A DNA stretch of 13,313 bases from contig JAISVO010000018.1 of the NCBI GenBank assembly GCA_031271525.1, positions 1 through 13,313 on the forward strand. The letters run 5' to 3'. Within the stretch, counting starts at the first letter, position 1. Each line of letters opens with the position of its first letter. The notes under the pieces are model-generated. The model worked only from the letters and a program-made list of their open reading frames with translations. It ran no database searches and had not been told where the DNA came from. Both the position numbers and the translations under genes were made by a program. The DNA is from Oscillospiraceae bacterium. Lineage in GTDB: Bacteria; Bacillota; Clostridia; Oscillospirales; UBA929. Below are positions 5,816 to 13,298 of the stretch, piece after piece.

Positions 5816-6609
5816 TCTTTCACCCCTCGCGCCGCCGTAAGCAATGCTTCCAATGCCTCCGGAGCGTCGGCTGCGATGGTGTCCCGCAAGGCTCTGAGTT
5901 CTTCGATCAATCGGTCGGCCGCCCGAACGGTGTGCTCCCGATTCTCCATGAAAAGGCTGCGGAAGCCTTCCGCGTCGGCGACCCGGGTTCCGTCCCTCCA
6001 CGAACCGCCAAAACAGGCCGGAGGCACGTTTTCAGGGAGGGATAACCGCAAGGCCGCCGCCGCGAGGTGGGGGAGGTGCGAGGTGACGGAGACCAAACGG
6101 TCATGCTCTTCCGGCGTCAGATAGGTAATGTCGGAGAAGCCGATGTACCGTGCCGTCCGCTCAATCAGCGCCGCCCTGCGGGGCGGTTTGCCGTCCGGCG
6201 GCGTAACCAGCAACCCCGCTCCGGCAAACAAACGGGGAGAGGCGGCCGCGAAGCCGCTTGCCTCCCGCCCCGCCATTGGATGGAGGGGGATATATTCGGT
6301 GGCGGACGGCAAAAGCGCCGCAATTTTCGGTACAAGGCGGCCCTTCACCCCGCTAATCTCGCAAAAGAGAGAGCCTAACCGGGCCGCGCTCTGTTCCGCG
6401 AAGGGGAGCGTCGCTTCGGGTGGCAGACAGGCGAGGACAATGTCCGCGCCGGGCGGCAAGGTCTCAAAGACGGCGTCCGCTGCGCCCGAATCGAGGGCTG
6501 CTTCGCGCGCCTCGGGGTTGATATCAACCCCCCATAGCCTGGCGTAACCGCGCAAGGCGAGGAGGAAGGAGCCTCCCATCAGTCCCAGTCCGACAATAGC
6601 AATAGTCAT
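5812..6609 (-). CDS. tyrA: Prephenate dehydrogenase
   Basis: Oxidatively decarboxylates prephenate to 4-hydroxyphenylpyruvate, the tyrosine branch after chorismate. From the ATG at 6609 (ATGA overlap with folC) the protein has 265 residues; a longer frame to 6666 lies inside folC and is not used. It opens with a Rossmann nucleotide site GLGLMGGS (7-14) ending in an acidic residue, Asp29 (GVDI), consistent with NAD preference. Further signatures are ISGVKG (85-90), LHPMAGRE (109-116, His110), SHLPH (177-181) and GGSWRDGTRVA (201-211). There is no C-terminal ACT domain and no fused chorismate mutase, so tyrosine feedback through an ACT domain is absent. It is unusual to find tyrA placed ahead of aroB rather than next to aroA or pheA, neither of which is in the window. 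Confidence 0.94.
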   Translation of the reverse strand: MTIAIVGLGLMGGSFLLALRGYARLWGVDINPEAREAALDSGAADAVFETLPPGADIVLACLPPEATLPFAEQSAARLGSLFCEISGVKGRLVPKIAALLPSATEYIPLHPMAGREASGFAAASPRLFAGAGLLVTPPDGKPPRRAALIERTARYIGFSDITYLTPEEHDRLVSVTSHLPHLAAAALRLSLPENVPPACFGGSWRDGTRVADAEGFRSLFMENREHTVRAADRLIEELRALRDTIAADAPEALEALLTAARGVKE

Positions 6610-7895
6610 GGGCTTTCCCGCAGCATGGCTTTCTTCGCGTCCCCGATCATATACAGAGAGCCGCACGCGAGGACGGCTCCGTCGGGATCGGCCAGTTCCA
6701 AGGCGCGATTCACCGCGCCGTTTACATCGGGGATCACCTCATATTCGGTTCCGGTTGGGCAAGCCGCCGCGAGTGTCTCCGCCGGAAGGGGATGCAAGTC
6801 CTTAAACTCGGTCGCGATAAAGCGCGCCGAGCGCTTCGCGAGCATCGGCACACACAGGTCATACCGTTTGTCCTCTCCCATTGCCATAACCGTCACCAAT
6901 TTCTTGCCCCGCAGCAAGCTGTCGATCACGCCGCAGAGCACCGAGACGGCGTCGGAGTTGTGCGCCCCGTCGATAAGGCAAAGGGGGGAAGAATCCGTCG
7001 CTTGGCGGACGATCTCCAGCCGTCCGTTCCAGCGGGCGGAGCTCAGCCCGGACGCGACGGCAATCTCGGGGATAGAAAACCCCCGTCTGCGGAGGGCGAA
7101 GACCGCGTCCAGCGCTGTCAGCGCGTTCTGGATTTGGTGCGGGCCGATCAGACTGACGCTGTAGCTCTTTCGCCGATAGAGGAAGGACGAGCCGCCCAGC
7201 CCCATCGACTGCACGTACAGCAGCCGTTCATCCGGGACGGACAGGCGGCAGCCCAGCTCGGCCGCCGTCCGCTCGATCACTTTTTGGGCGTCAGGGTGCT
7301 GTGCCGCGCAGGACACCGCGTCGCACCCGGCTTTCAGGATACCGCATTTTTCACGCGCGATGGACTCTATGCTGTCCCCTAAAATTCGGGTGTGGTCATA
7401 GGAAACCGACGTAATCGCGCAGACCTCGGGGTTCTCAATGATGTTCGTCGCATCCAGACGCCCGCCTAAGCCGACTTCCAGCACAACGACGCCGCACTTT
7501 TGTTCCGCGAAGTACTGTAAGGCGACAGCGGTCTCAATCTCAAATTTCCGAGGGCGGTCGCTCATGTCCAACCTGTCAATCAGCTCCGCCGCGACGCTGA
7601 TCAGCCGTGCCAGATCTTCTCTTGGAATCAGTTTCCGCCCGACTTGAATCCGCTCACGGTAGTCCTCCAGATACGGGGAGATGAACAGCCCGACCTTGTA
7701 TCCGGCGGCCCGCAATATGCTCTCGATCATCGCACAGGTGCTTCCCTTGCCGTTGGTTCCGGCGACATGGACGACCTTGAGCTGCTTGTGCGGGTCGCCG
7801 AACGCGCTTAGAAGGGCGCGTACACGGCTGAGACCCGGCTTGTCCCCAAACCGGGCGGCCCGGTTGATATAGTCGATTGCCTGGGGATATGTCAC
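6606..7895 (-). CDS. folC: Folylpolyglutamate synthase / dihydrofolate synthase
   Basis: Mur-ligase-type ATP-dependent enzyme that adds glutamate to dihydropteroate and/or to folates, keeping them in the cell. It has 429 residues, normal length. Motifs: P-loop AGTNGKGST (45-53), SPYLEDYRERI (73-83), EVGLGGRLDATN (140-151), SYDHTRILG (165-173), EKCGILKAG (182-190), GPHQIQNALTAL and DGAHN in the C-terminal domain. The start is GTG at 7895, overlapping the valS stop by 4 bases (GTGA); the 3' end overlaps tyrA by 4 bases. The valS-folC pair is common in Firmicutes. Its fusion to an aromatic operon is metabolically reasonable because the pABA part of folate comes from chorismate. Whether it has one or both activities cannot be read from sequence. 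Confidence 0.96.
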   Translation of the reverse strand: MTYPQAIDYINRAARFGDKPGLSRVRALLSAFGDPHKQLKVVHVAGTNGKGSTCAMIESILRAAGYKVGLFISPYLEDYRERIQVGRKLIPREDLARLISVAAELIDRLDMSDRPRKFEIETAVALQYFAEQKCGVVVLEVGLGGRLDATNIIENPEVCAITSVSYDHTRILGDSIESIAREKCGILKAGCDAVSCAAQHPDAQKVIERTAAELGCRLSVPDERLLYVQSMGLGGSSFLYRRKSYSVSLIGPHQIQNALTALDAVFALRRRGFSIPEIAVASGLSSARWNGRLEIVRQATDSSPLCLIDGAHNSDAVSVLCGVIDSLLRGKKLVTVMAMGEDKRYDLCVPMLAKRSARFIATEFKDLHPLPAETLAAACPTGTEYEVIPDVNGAVNRALELADPDGAVLACGSLYMIGDAKKAMLRESP

Positions 7896-10531
7896 ATCAA
7901 CCGCTCCATCCGTTCTTTCAGTTCCGCGAGACGTTCCCGTTCCCGCGCCACCACCCGTTCGGGCGCTTTTTCGGTGAACCCGGGGTTGTTTAATTTGATT
8001 TCCAGTACCTTGATCTCGGTTTCCGCCGAAACCCGTTCCTTCTGCAGCCGCAACCGCTCCGCCTCCCGATCCACCAGATCGTCCAGCGGCAGATAGATCA
8101 CCGCGCCGGATGTGACGATCTTAACCGTCTCCCCGCCGTAATCCGGATGCTCATTGTCTGTTGTGAGTTGTTCGCTGTTCACTGTCCTCACGTCGCTTGC
8201 TGCAGCGAGGACTTGGAAGAATCCGGCGTTCCCGCTGAATAGCTCGGTGTGTGGAGTCTCGATCAGCCACGTCGCCTTCTTACCCGGTGGCGCCTTCATC
8301 TCGTTCCGCCTTGTCCGCACCGCCCGTACGGCCTCCATCAGCATTTCCATCTGACCCGCTTCCCGCTCAAACCGGAGTCGGTGCTCGGGACTCGGCCAGC
8401 GGGCGGCGATCAGCGCGCTCCCTTCCTTGACGCCGCCGGGGAGACTCTGCCAAATCTCCTCGGTGATAAATGGCGCGAAGGGGTGCAGGAGGCGAAGGGC
8501 GATCTCCAGCGTATAGCAGAGGATCTGACGGGTCGCCCCGGCGGTCGCCGGGTTCCGGAGCTGGATCTTTGCGAGCTCGATATACCAGTCGCAGAAATCG
8601 TCCCAAACGAAGCCGATCACCTTTTGGGTCGCAAGGTTCAGCTCATAGCGGTCGAGGTGACCGGTGACATCATAAATGAGTCCCTGCAGTTTGGTGACGA
8701 TCCACATATCGGGAAGGGTCAGACTGTCCGGCAGAGTCCACTCCCCGGTGTCGCCAAGACTGCCCAGCACAAAGCGGGACGCGTTCCAGAGCTTGTTGCA
8801 GAAGTTGCGATAGTGTTCGCAGTGGGTCGGCACAAAGCGCATGTCTCCCCCTTGGAGAGTCGCCAACGTCGCGAGGTAGAGCCGGAGAGCGTCGGTGCCG
8901 TACTGCTCCGCCATCTCCAGCGGATCGACGCCGTTTCCGGCGGATTTACTCATCTTCTTACCGTTTTGGTCCCGCAGAAGCCCATGCATATAGACTGTGT
9001 GAAAGGGTTCCTTCCCGGTGTGCTCGATCCCTGAGAAGATCATACGCGCAACCCAGAGGTAGATGATGTCATAGGCTGTCACCAGTATATCGGTAGGGTA
9101 AAAACGGTCCAAATCGGGAGTCTTGAGCGGCCATCCGAGGGTGGAAAAAGGCCAGAGCGCTGAGGAGAACCATGTGTCCAGAACGTCGGGGTCTTGGGTG
9201 AGGTTTGCGCTTCCACACTTGGGGCAGACTGCCGGATCCTCCCGGGTCACGACGACCTCGCCGCAATCGGCGCAGGTCCAGACCGGGATCCGGTGTCCCC
9301 ACCAGATCTGACGGGAGACGCACCAGTCGCGCACGTTTTCCATCCAGTGCAGGTAGAGCTTCTCGAACCGGTCAGGCACAAACTTAACCCGTCCCTCTTT
9401 CACCGCCGCAATCGCCGGCTCCGCGAGGGCTTTCATCGAGACGAACCACTGCTCGCTCGCCATCGGCTCGATGGGGTTGTGGCAGCGGGCGCAGGTGCCG
9501 ACATTGTGGCGATGCGGCTCGGTTCTTAGGAGGTAGCCACCCTCCTCAAGGTCGCGCAGGACGGCTCTGCGGGCTTCTTCCCGGGTCAATCCGCAGTACT
9601 TCCCGCCGTTTTGGTTGATTGTCCCGCCAGTGGTCATGATCAGCACCTCGGGGAGGTTGTGGCGCTTCGCGACCTCATAGTCATTCGGATCGTGGCAGGG
9701 GGTAATCTTCACCGCGCCCGCTCCGAATTCTTTCTCGACATATTCGTCGACAATCACCGGAATCTCCCGGTCCATCAGCGGCAGCACAACCGTTTTACCC
9801 ACCAGCGGTGCAAAACGTTCGTCCTCGGGGTGGACCGCGACGGCGGTGTCGCCCAACATCGTCTCGGGTCGGGTAGTCGCGATGACGATGTGCTCGCCGC
9901 TCCCCGCAACGGGGTACTTCACATAATACAGCGCGCCTTCGGTGTCCTCATACTCCACCTCGGCTTCGCTTAGGGCGGTTTGGCAGGACACACAGATATT
10001 AGTAATCCGATTCCCCCGATAGATCAGCCCTTTTTCGTAGAGGGAAACAAAGACCTCCCGCACCGCGCGCGATAAACCCTCGTCCATCGTGAAGCGGAGG
10101 CGGTCCCAGTCACAGGACGCGCCGATCTTTTGGAGCTGTTCGACGATTCGGGAGCCATACTTCTCCTTCCATTCCCATACACGGGCGATGAAAGCGTCCC
10201 GACCCAAGTCAAACCGGCTCACACCCTCGGTCTTCCGCAACTCCTCCTCCACCCGGATCTGAGTGGCGATTCCTGCGTGGTCGGTTCCGGGCATCCACAG
10301 GGTGGGGAACCCGTCCATCCGTTTATAGCGGATCAGCACATCCTGCAGGGTATTGTCAAAAGCGTGGCCGAGATGGAGCTGCCCCGTCACGTTAGGCGGG
10401 GGTATTACGATGGTATAAGGCGGTTTCTGCGGGTCGCCTGCCGGCTTAAAGTACCCGCCCTCTTTCCAAAGGGAATAGTTCTTCGCCTCCACGTCGCCCG
10501 GCTGATAGGTTTTACTCAATTCCTCCGGCAT
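7892..10531 (-). CDS. valS: Valyl-tRNA synthetase
   Basis: Class I aminoacyl-tRNA synthetase that charges tRNA-Val and hydrolyses misactivated threonine. It has 879 residues from the ATG at 10531, which follows GGAGGT at a 6-base spacing; the open frame upstream to 10645 crosses the promoter and is not used. Order of elements: HIGH-type motif PPPNVTGQLHLGH (44-56), editing (CP1) domain with TTRPETMLGDTAV (219-231), zinc-type CxxC pairs (CADC 420-423, CPKC 436-439), GKKMSKSAGNG (about 524-534), an anticodon-binding helical region, and a C-terminal coiled coil rich in Glu/Arg/Lys (about 815-879), the tRNA-binding arm typical of ValRS. It is the first gene of the eight-gene operon. The leader lacks a recognisable T-box, which many Firmicute valS genes have. 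Confidence 0.98.
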   Translation of the reverse strand: MPEELSKTYQPGDVEAKNYSLWKEGGYFKPAGDPQKPPYTIVIPPPNVTGQLHLGHAFDNTLQDVLIRYKRMDGFPTLWMPGTDHAGIATQIRVEEELRKTEGVSRFDLGRDAFIARVWEWKEKYGSRIVEQLQKIGASCDWDRLRFTMDEGLSRAVREVFVSLYEKGLIYRGNRITNICVSCQTALSEAEVEYEDTEGALYYVKYPVAGSGEHIVIATTRPETMLGDTAVAVHPEDERFAPLVGKTVVLPLMDREIPVIVDEYVEKEFGAGAVKITPCHDPNDYEVAKRHNLPEVLIMTTGGTINQNGGKYCGLTREEARRAVLRDLEEGGYLLRTEPHRHNVGTCARCHNPIEPMASEQWFVSMKALAEPAIAAVKEGRVKFVPDRFEKLYLHWMENVRDWCVSRQIWWGHRIPVWTCADCGEVVVTREDPAVCPKCGSANLTQDPDVLDTWFSSALWPFSTLGWPLKTPDLDRFYPTDILVTAYDIIYLWVARMIFSGIEHTGKEPFHTVYMHGLLRDQNGKKMSKSAGNGVDPLEMAEQYGTDALRLYLATLATLQGGDMRFVPTHCEHYRNFCNKLWNASRFVLGSLGDTGEWTLPDSLTLPDMWIVTKLQGLIYDVTGHLDRYELNLATQKVIGFVWDDFCDWYIELAKIQLRNPATAGATRQILCYTLEIALRLLHPFAPFITEEIWQSLPGGVKEGSALIAARWPSPEHRLRFEREAGQMEMLMEAVRAVRTRRNEMKAPPGKKATWLIETPHTELFSGNAGFFQVLAAASDVRTVNSEQLTTDNEHPDYGGETVKIVTSGAVIYLPLDDLVDREAERLRLQKERVSAETEIKVLEIKLNNPGFTEKAPERVVARERERLAELKERMERLM

Positions 10532-10609
10532 ATTCGCACCTCCAAGGATTAGGGGGTCACGAAGCGGTCTGATGCCGTTTCCCGTCCCGACTGTAATCTG
10601 TTCGCCGTT
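10532..10609 (-). promoter_or_regulatory. valS 5' leader, no T-box seen
   Basis: About 78 bases lie between the predicted transcription start and the valS ATG. I find no T-box element (no GGTGGNACCGCG-like run) and the leader is too short for one. ACCCCC can pair with GGAGGT of the Shine-Dalgarno (one C-A mismatch, 8-base loop), and an outer ACGAACGG/CCG-C-TTCGT stem is possible. These pairings are weak evidence for regulation. Confidence 0.3.
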
Positions 10610-10615
10610 CGTTAT

Positions 10616-10645
10616 ATCATACCATAACCCTTGTAATTTTGGCAA
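10616..10645 (-). promoter_or_regulatory. Promoter of the valS-folC-tyrA-aro operon
   Basis: Minus strand: -35 TTGCCA (10645-10640), an 18-base spacer, then -10 TATGAT (10621-10616) preceded by TGG, which makes an extended -10. This is the only good promoter found ahead of valS; six 4-base overlaps downstream suggest it serves all eight genes. Confidence 0.7.
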
Positions 10646-10659
10646 GAGTATGTTATGCT
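10631..10659 (+). promoter_or_regulatory. Promoter of the DUF4364-lipoprotein-reductase operon
   Basis: Plus strand: TTGTAA (10631-10636), a 17-base spacer and TATGCT (10654-10659), with a start near 10666. It is interleaved with the opposite-facing valS promoter, whose -35 (10640-10645) lies inside this spacer. Confidence 0.6.
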
Positions 10660-10682
10660 GAGGATAAAGGGGGCGGGATGTT

Positions 10683-11198
10683 GTGCCCCGTTATGGTTTT
10701 TCCGGCAGTCAGCCGGATATGCGAAAATTGATCTTGGCGATTCTGCTGATGGCGGACGAGCCGTTAGAGCAGATTGAGCTGATGCGAATCGCGCTGATAG
10801 ACGACAATGCGGACTACTTCCTCTTCGCAGACGCGCTGACCGGGCTGACCGAGGCGGGACTGACCCTGCGGACGGGGTCCCGGGTGGTTCTGACGTCGGG
10901 CGGGGAGGAACTCGCGGCAATCGTTACGGACGAGCTTCCGGCGGCGCTCCGCCGTGTCGCCGCCGAGGGTAGCGCCACCGCTAGGGATGCGAAATTTCGC
11001 GCGCGGTGCATACAGACTGAGACGAAAGAAGCGGACGGCGCGTTCTACTTCGCGGCGTCGCTGAGTGACGGAAACCGGGAATTGCTCACCCTCCGTATGC
11101 AAACGGCGGACCGAAAACAGGCGGAGAAGCTGGGGAAGATCTTTGAGGAAAAAGCGGAGGATGTCCTCCGGTTACTGTGGGAAACATTATATACATGA
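10683..11198 (+). CDS. DUF4364 family protein, probable winged-helix regulator
   Basis: 171 residues starting at GTG (10683), nine bases after AGGGGG (10668-10673). The opening MPRYGFSGSQPDMRKLILAI, the ADYFLFADALTGLTEAGL block (about 43-60) and the long C-terminal half containing ASLSDGNRELLTLRMQ match my memory of DUF4364 proteins of clostridia, which carry an N-terminal winged-helix domain and typically begin with a YGF motif. No catalytic site is visible and the target is unknown. It is the first gene of a plus-strand operon and lies back to back with valS over interleaved promoters, so it could act on either operon or on itself; that is inference. The intergenic gap to the next gene is 29 bases, with no terminator. 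Confidence 0.8.
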   Translation: MPRYGFSGSQPDMRKLILAILLMADEPLEQIELMRIALIDDNADYFLFADALTGLTEAGLTLRTGSRVVLTSGGEELAAIVTDELPAALRRVAAEGSATARDAKFRARCIQTETKEADGAFYFAASLSDGNRELLTLRMQTADRKQAEKLGKIFEEKAEDVLRLLWETLYT

Positions 11199-11227
11199 GA
11201 AGTTGTTGGGGGCGTGGTGATTCGTAA

Positions 11228-12244
11228 GTGATGAGCCGTAGATTGATCGCGCTAACCGTCGTGCTGGCGGTGTTTTTGTCCGCATGTTCAGCCGCCCCCA
11301 CGCCGTCCCCGTCAGCCGTTGTCAGTTCGGATGTGCTGGCGACGGTCGGTGGTATACCGCTGTCAGCGGGAGAATTGCGCTACCTGACCACTGTCGCGGT
11401 CGGGATGGGGATTGAGGTCATCGACTGGGACGGCATGATCAACGGTGTCCCGGCGCGGCGGTACATTCTGGAGGAAGCGCTGTCACTTGCGACCGCGTCC
11501 TATGTCACCGGGATGAAAGCGAAGGAATTGGGGTTCAGCCTGACTGACGAGGAACAGGGGGAAATCGACTGGGACATCGCCCTCGAAGCCGATTATCTGG
11601 GCGGGCGCGAAGCCTTTTTGGAGTGGCTCGATTCCTCGGGGATCACCGAGGAACTGTATCGTTTCTATAGTTATGAAGTCCCCTTCCTGCAGCAAAAGAT
11701 GATCACCGGGCTGTTCGGGACAGGAAGTCAACACGAACCGAGTGAAGCCCAAGAACGGGACTACTACAAGAACAACTACCTGACGGTCAGCTACATATTT
11801 ATTTCGGCGACCGATGATTACGGCGAGCCGCTGTTCGGCGACAGCTACAACACACAGAGGAGTATCGCCGACGCTCTGCGGCGTCAGGCGGTTGGGGGGA
11901 GTGACTTTGCGGAGCTTGTGGAGACGCACGGGCAGGATTACCTAATGTCCCTTTCACCCGCCGGAAGGACACTACCGCGCGGCGAACTGAACGACGCCGC
12001 GGAGGCCGCCGTCAATGCGCTGAGGGACGGAGAGATATCGGAGACGGTCGAGGCCGACGGCGGGTTTTTCGTTTTGAAGAAGCTACCCGCCGATTGGACA
12101 TGGTTTGAGCAGAACCGCGAAGATGTCTGGTACCTTTGCGCCGAGGAGGCTTTCCATAAAATGCTCGCCGAGTGGTGCGCAGATGTTGAAACGACAGTCA
12201 GCGGCACATACTACGGACAGAACCCGCAGGATTGGATCGAGTGA
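11228..12244 (+). CDS. PrsA/SurA-like lipoprotein with parvulin-type domain
   Basis: 338 residues from GTG (11228); an ATG at 11231 is equally possible, with GGTGA (11216-11220) as a modest ribosome site. A lipoprotein signal is clear: MSRR, hydrophobic core LIALTVVLAVF, lipobox LSAC with the lipid cysteine at residue 20, then a Pro/Ser-rich linker. The organisation resembles extracytoplasmic foldases: an N-terminal helical SurA-like region starting LATVGGIPLSAGELRYL (about 37-53), a long helical middle, and a parvulin-like segment (about 184-285) with YLTVSYIFIS, GGSDFAELVETHGQD and ALRDGEISETVEADGGFFVLKKL. The histidine of the usual parvulin HIL motif is replaced (SYIFIS), so it may be a chaperone without isomerase activity. 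It presumably helps secreted proteins fold outside the membrane, which would complement LepB. Function is inferred from domain layout. Confidence 0.8.
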   Translation: MMSRRLIALTVVLAVFLSACSAAPTPSPSAVVSSDVLATVGGIPLSAGELRYLTTVAVGMGIEVIDWDGMINGVPARRYILEEALSLATASYVTGMKAKELGFSLTDEEQGEIDWDIALEADYLGGREAFLEWLDSSGITEELYRFYSYEVPFLQQKMITGLFGTGSQHEPSEAQERDYYKNNYLTVSYIFISATDDYGEPLFGDSYNTQRSIADALRRQAVGGSDFAELVETHGQDYLMSLSPAGRTLPRGELNDAAEAAVNALRDGEISETVEADGGFFVLKKLPADWTWFEQNREDVWYLCAEEAFHKMLAEWCADVETTVSGTYYGQNPQDWIE

Positions 12245-12278
12245 TCCGACCTCACCCTAAGTCAGGGAGATCCAAAAG

Positions 12279-13208
12279 ATGACAAACCGACTTCTCGGCA
12301 AAACTGGGCTTGCCGTTTCCCCCCTCTGCTACGGTACCCTTCCCTTTTCGCCGCTGCAAAGCTACACAGGCGGCGGAGCGGCGACGGACGCGCTTACCCG
12401 GGCGTTCGAACTGGGGGTTAACTTTCTTGATACCGCGCAGTTATACGATAATTATAGTATTCTGCGTCCCGCGCTGGCAAAAGCCGGACGGGATGTTTTT
12501 GTAGCGTCGAAAACCTATGCGGTCAGCCGCGAGGAGGCCTTGCAAGCAGTGGAGGAGGCACGAAGCGCACTCGGGCGAGATGTGATCGACATCTTTCTGC
12601 TGCACGAACAGGAGAGCGAACACACCCTGCGGGGTCATGCCGCCGCACTGGAAGCCCTATACGACTGCAAGGCGAAAGGGATCGTCCGGGCTGTTGGACT
12701 TTCCACCCACCGTCCGGAAGGAGTTCTCGCGGCGATGAGCGCCGGTCTGGATGTCGTCCATCCGCTGCTGAATATCGCGGGGTTAGGGTTGCCGCCGCCG
12801 GGGCGAAGCGCGATGGAGAACGCCATTCGAAGCGCGGAAGGCGCCGGGCTTGGCGTCTACACTATGAAAGCGCTCGGCGGCGGTCATCTCTGGCGGAGCG
12901 CGGAAGAAGCTCTCGCCTACGCGAGGCAGTACGGGCACAGTCTGGCGCTCGGGATGCGAGATGTCAGTGAAGTCGGAGCGGCAGTTACATTCTTCGAAAC
13001 GGGTGCGTTGCCGCGTCTGACCGGGAATAAAAGCCGGTCGCTGCACATCGCAACTTGGTGTACCGGATGCGGTCAATGCGTCGCCGCCTGCCCGAACGAT
13101 GCCTTGGAGGTTGTGGACTGTAAGGCGCAGCTTAGAGAAAACGATCTCTGTGTTCTGTGCGGTTACTGCGGAGCGGCTTGCCCGGAATTCTGCATCAAGG
13201 TGATATAG
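12279..13208 (+). CDS. Aldo/keto reductase with C-terminal 2[4Fe-4S] ferredoxin domain
   Basis: 309 residues from the ATG at 12279, with AGGGAG about 10 bases upstream. Residues 1-250 form a compact aldo/keto reductase: opening RLLGKTGLAVSPLCYGT, and the catalytic tetrad Asp51 and Tyr56 (FLDTAQLYDNY), Lys78 (SKTY) and His109 (LLHEQE). It is followed by GIVRAVGLSTH (134-144) and YTMKALGGGH (194-203). The C-terminal tail has eight cysteines in two ferredoxin motifs: CTGCGQCVAACP (C261, 264, 267, 271) and CVLCGYCGAACP (C291, 294, 297, 301), which should hold two [4Fe-4S] clusters. Such fusions are common in anaerobes and suggest electron exchange with ferredoxin; the substrate is unknown. It is the last recognised gene of the plus-strand operon, 34 bases after the lipoprotein gene. 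Confidence 0.93.
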   Translation: MTNRLLGKTGLAVSPLCYGTLPFSPLQSYTGGGAATDALTRAFELGVNFLDTAQLYDNYSILRPALAKAGRDVFVASKTYAVSREEALQAVEEARSALGRDVIDIFLLHEQESEHTLRGHAAALEALYDCKAKGIVRAVGLSTHRPEGVLAAMSAGLDVVHPLLNIAGLGLPPPGRSAMENAIRSAEGAGLGVYTMKALGGGHLWRSAEEALAYARQYGHSLALGMRDVSEVGAAVTFFETGALPRLTGNKSRSLHIATWCTGCGQCVAACPNDALEVVDCKAQLRENDLCVLCGYCGAACPEFCIKVI

Positions 13209-13257
13209 AGAACCCCCGCCGGTGAACAAGTGCAGTAAAAACAGACAATAGCAAAAC

Positions 13258-13293
13258 TCCCCCTGTTGTAGGATAAAAACTACAATGGGGGGA
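13258..13293 (+). promoter_or_regulatory. 14-bp hairpin burying a Shine-Dalgarno
   Basis: Bases 13258-13271 pair with 13280-13293 without interruption (12 Watson-Crick and 2 G-U pairs) around an 8-base A-rich loop. The 3' arm contains GGGGGGA (13287-13293), a fitting ribosome site for the ATG at 13299. There is no T-run after the stem, so this does not look like an intrinsic terminator for the upstream reductase. It could be translational control of the next gene, or the end structure of a mobile element cut by the window. Confidence 0.55.
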
Positions 13294-13298
13294 TAGCT

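Noticed and set aside
5816..6001. Upstream extension of the aroB frame
   Set aside because: The extra 62 residues are tyrA read in another frame, Arg/Gly-rich and unlike AroB; the ATG at 5815 overlaps the tyrA stop as at the other junctions.
8249..9034. 261-codon plus-strand open frame within valS
   Set aside because: It is fully antisense to conserved ValRS sequence and its translation has no recognisable motif.
10532..10645. 38-codon extension of the valS frame
   Set aside because: It crosses the predicted promoter and leader and lacks homology, while the ATG at 10531 has an ideal GGAGGT site.
10532..10700. T-box riboswitch ahead of valS
   Set aside because: No T-box consensus, specifier loop or terminator/antiterminator pair could be found, and the room between promoter and start is too small.
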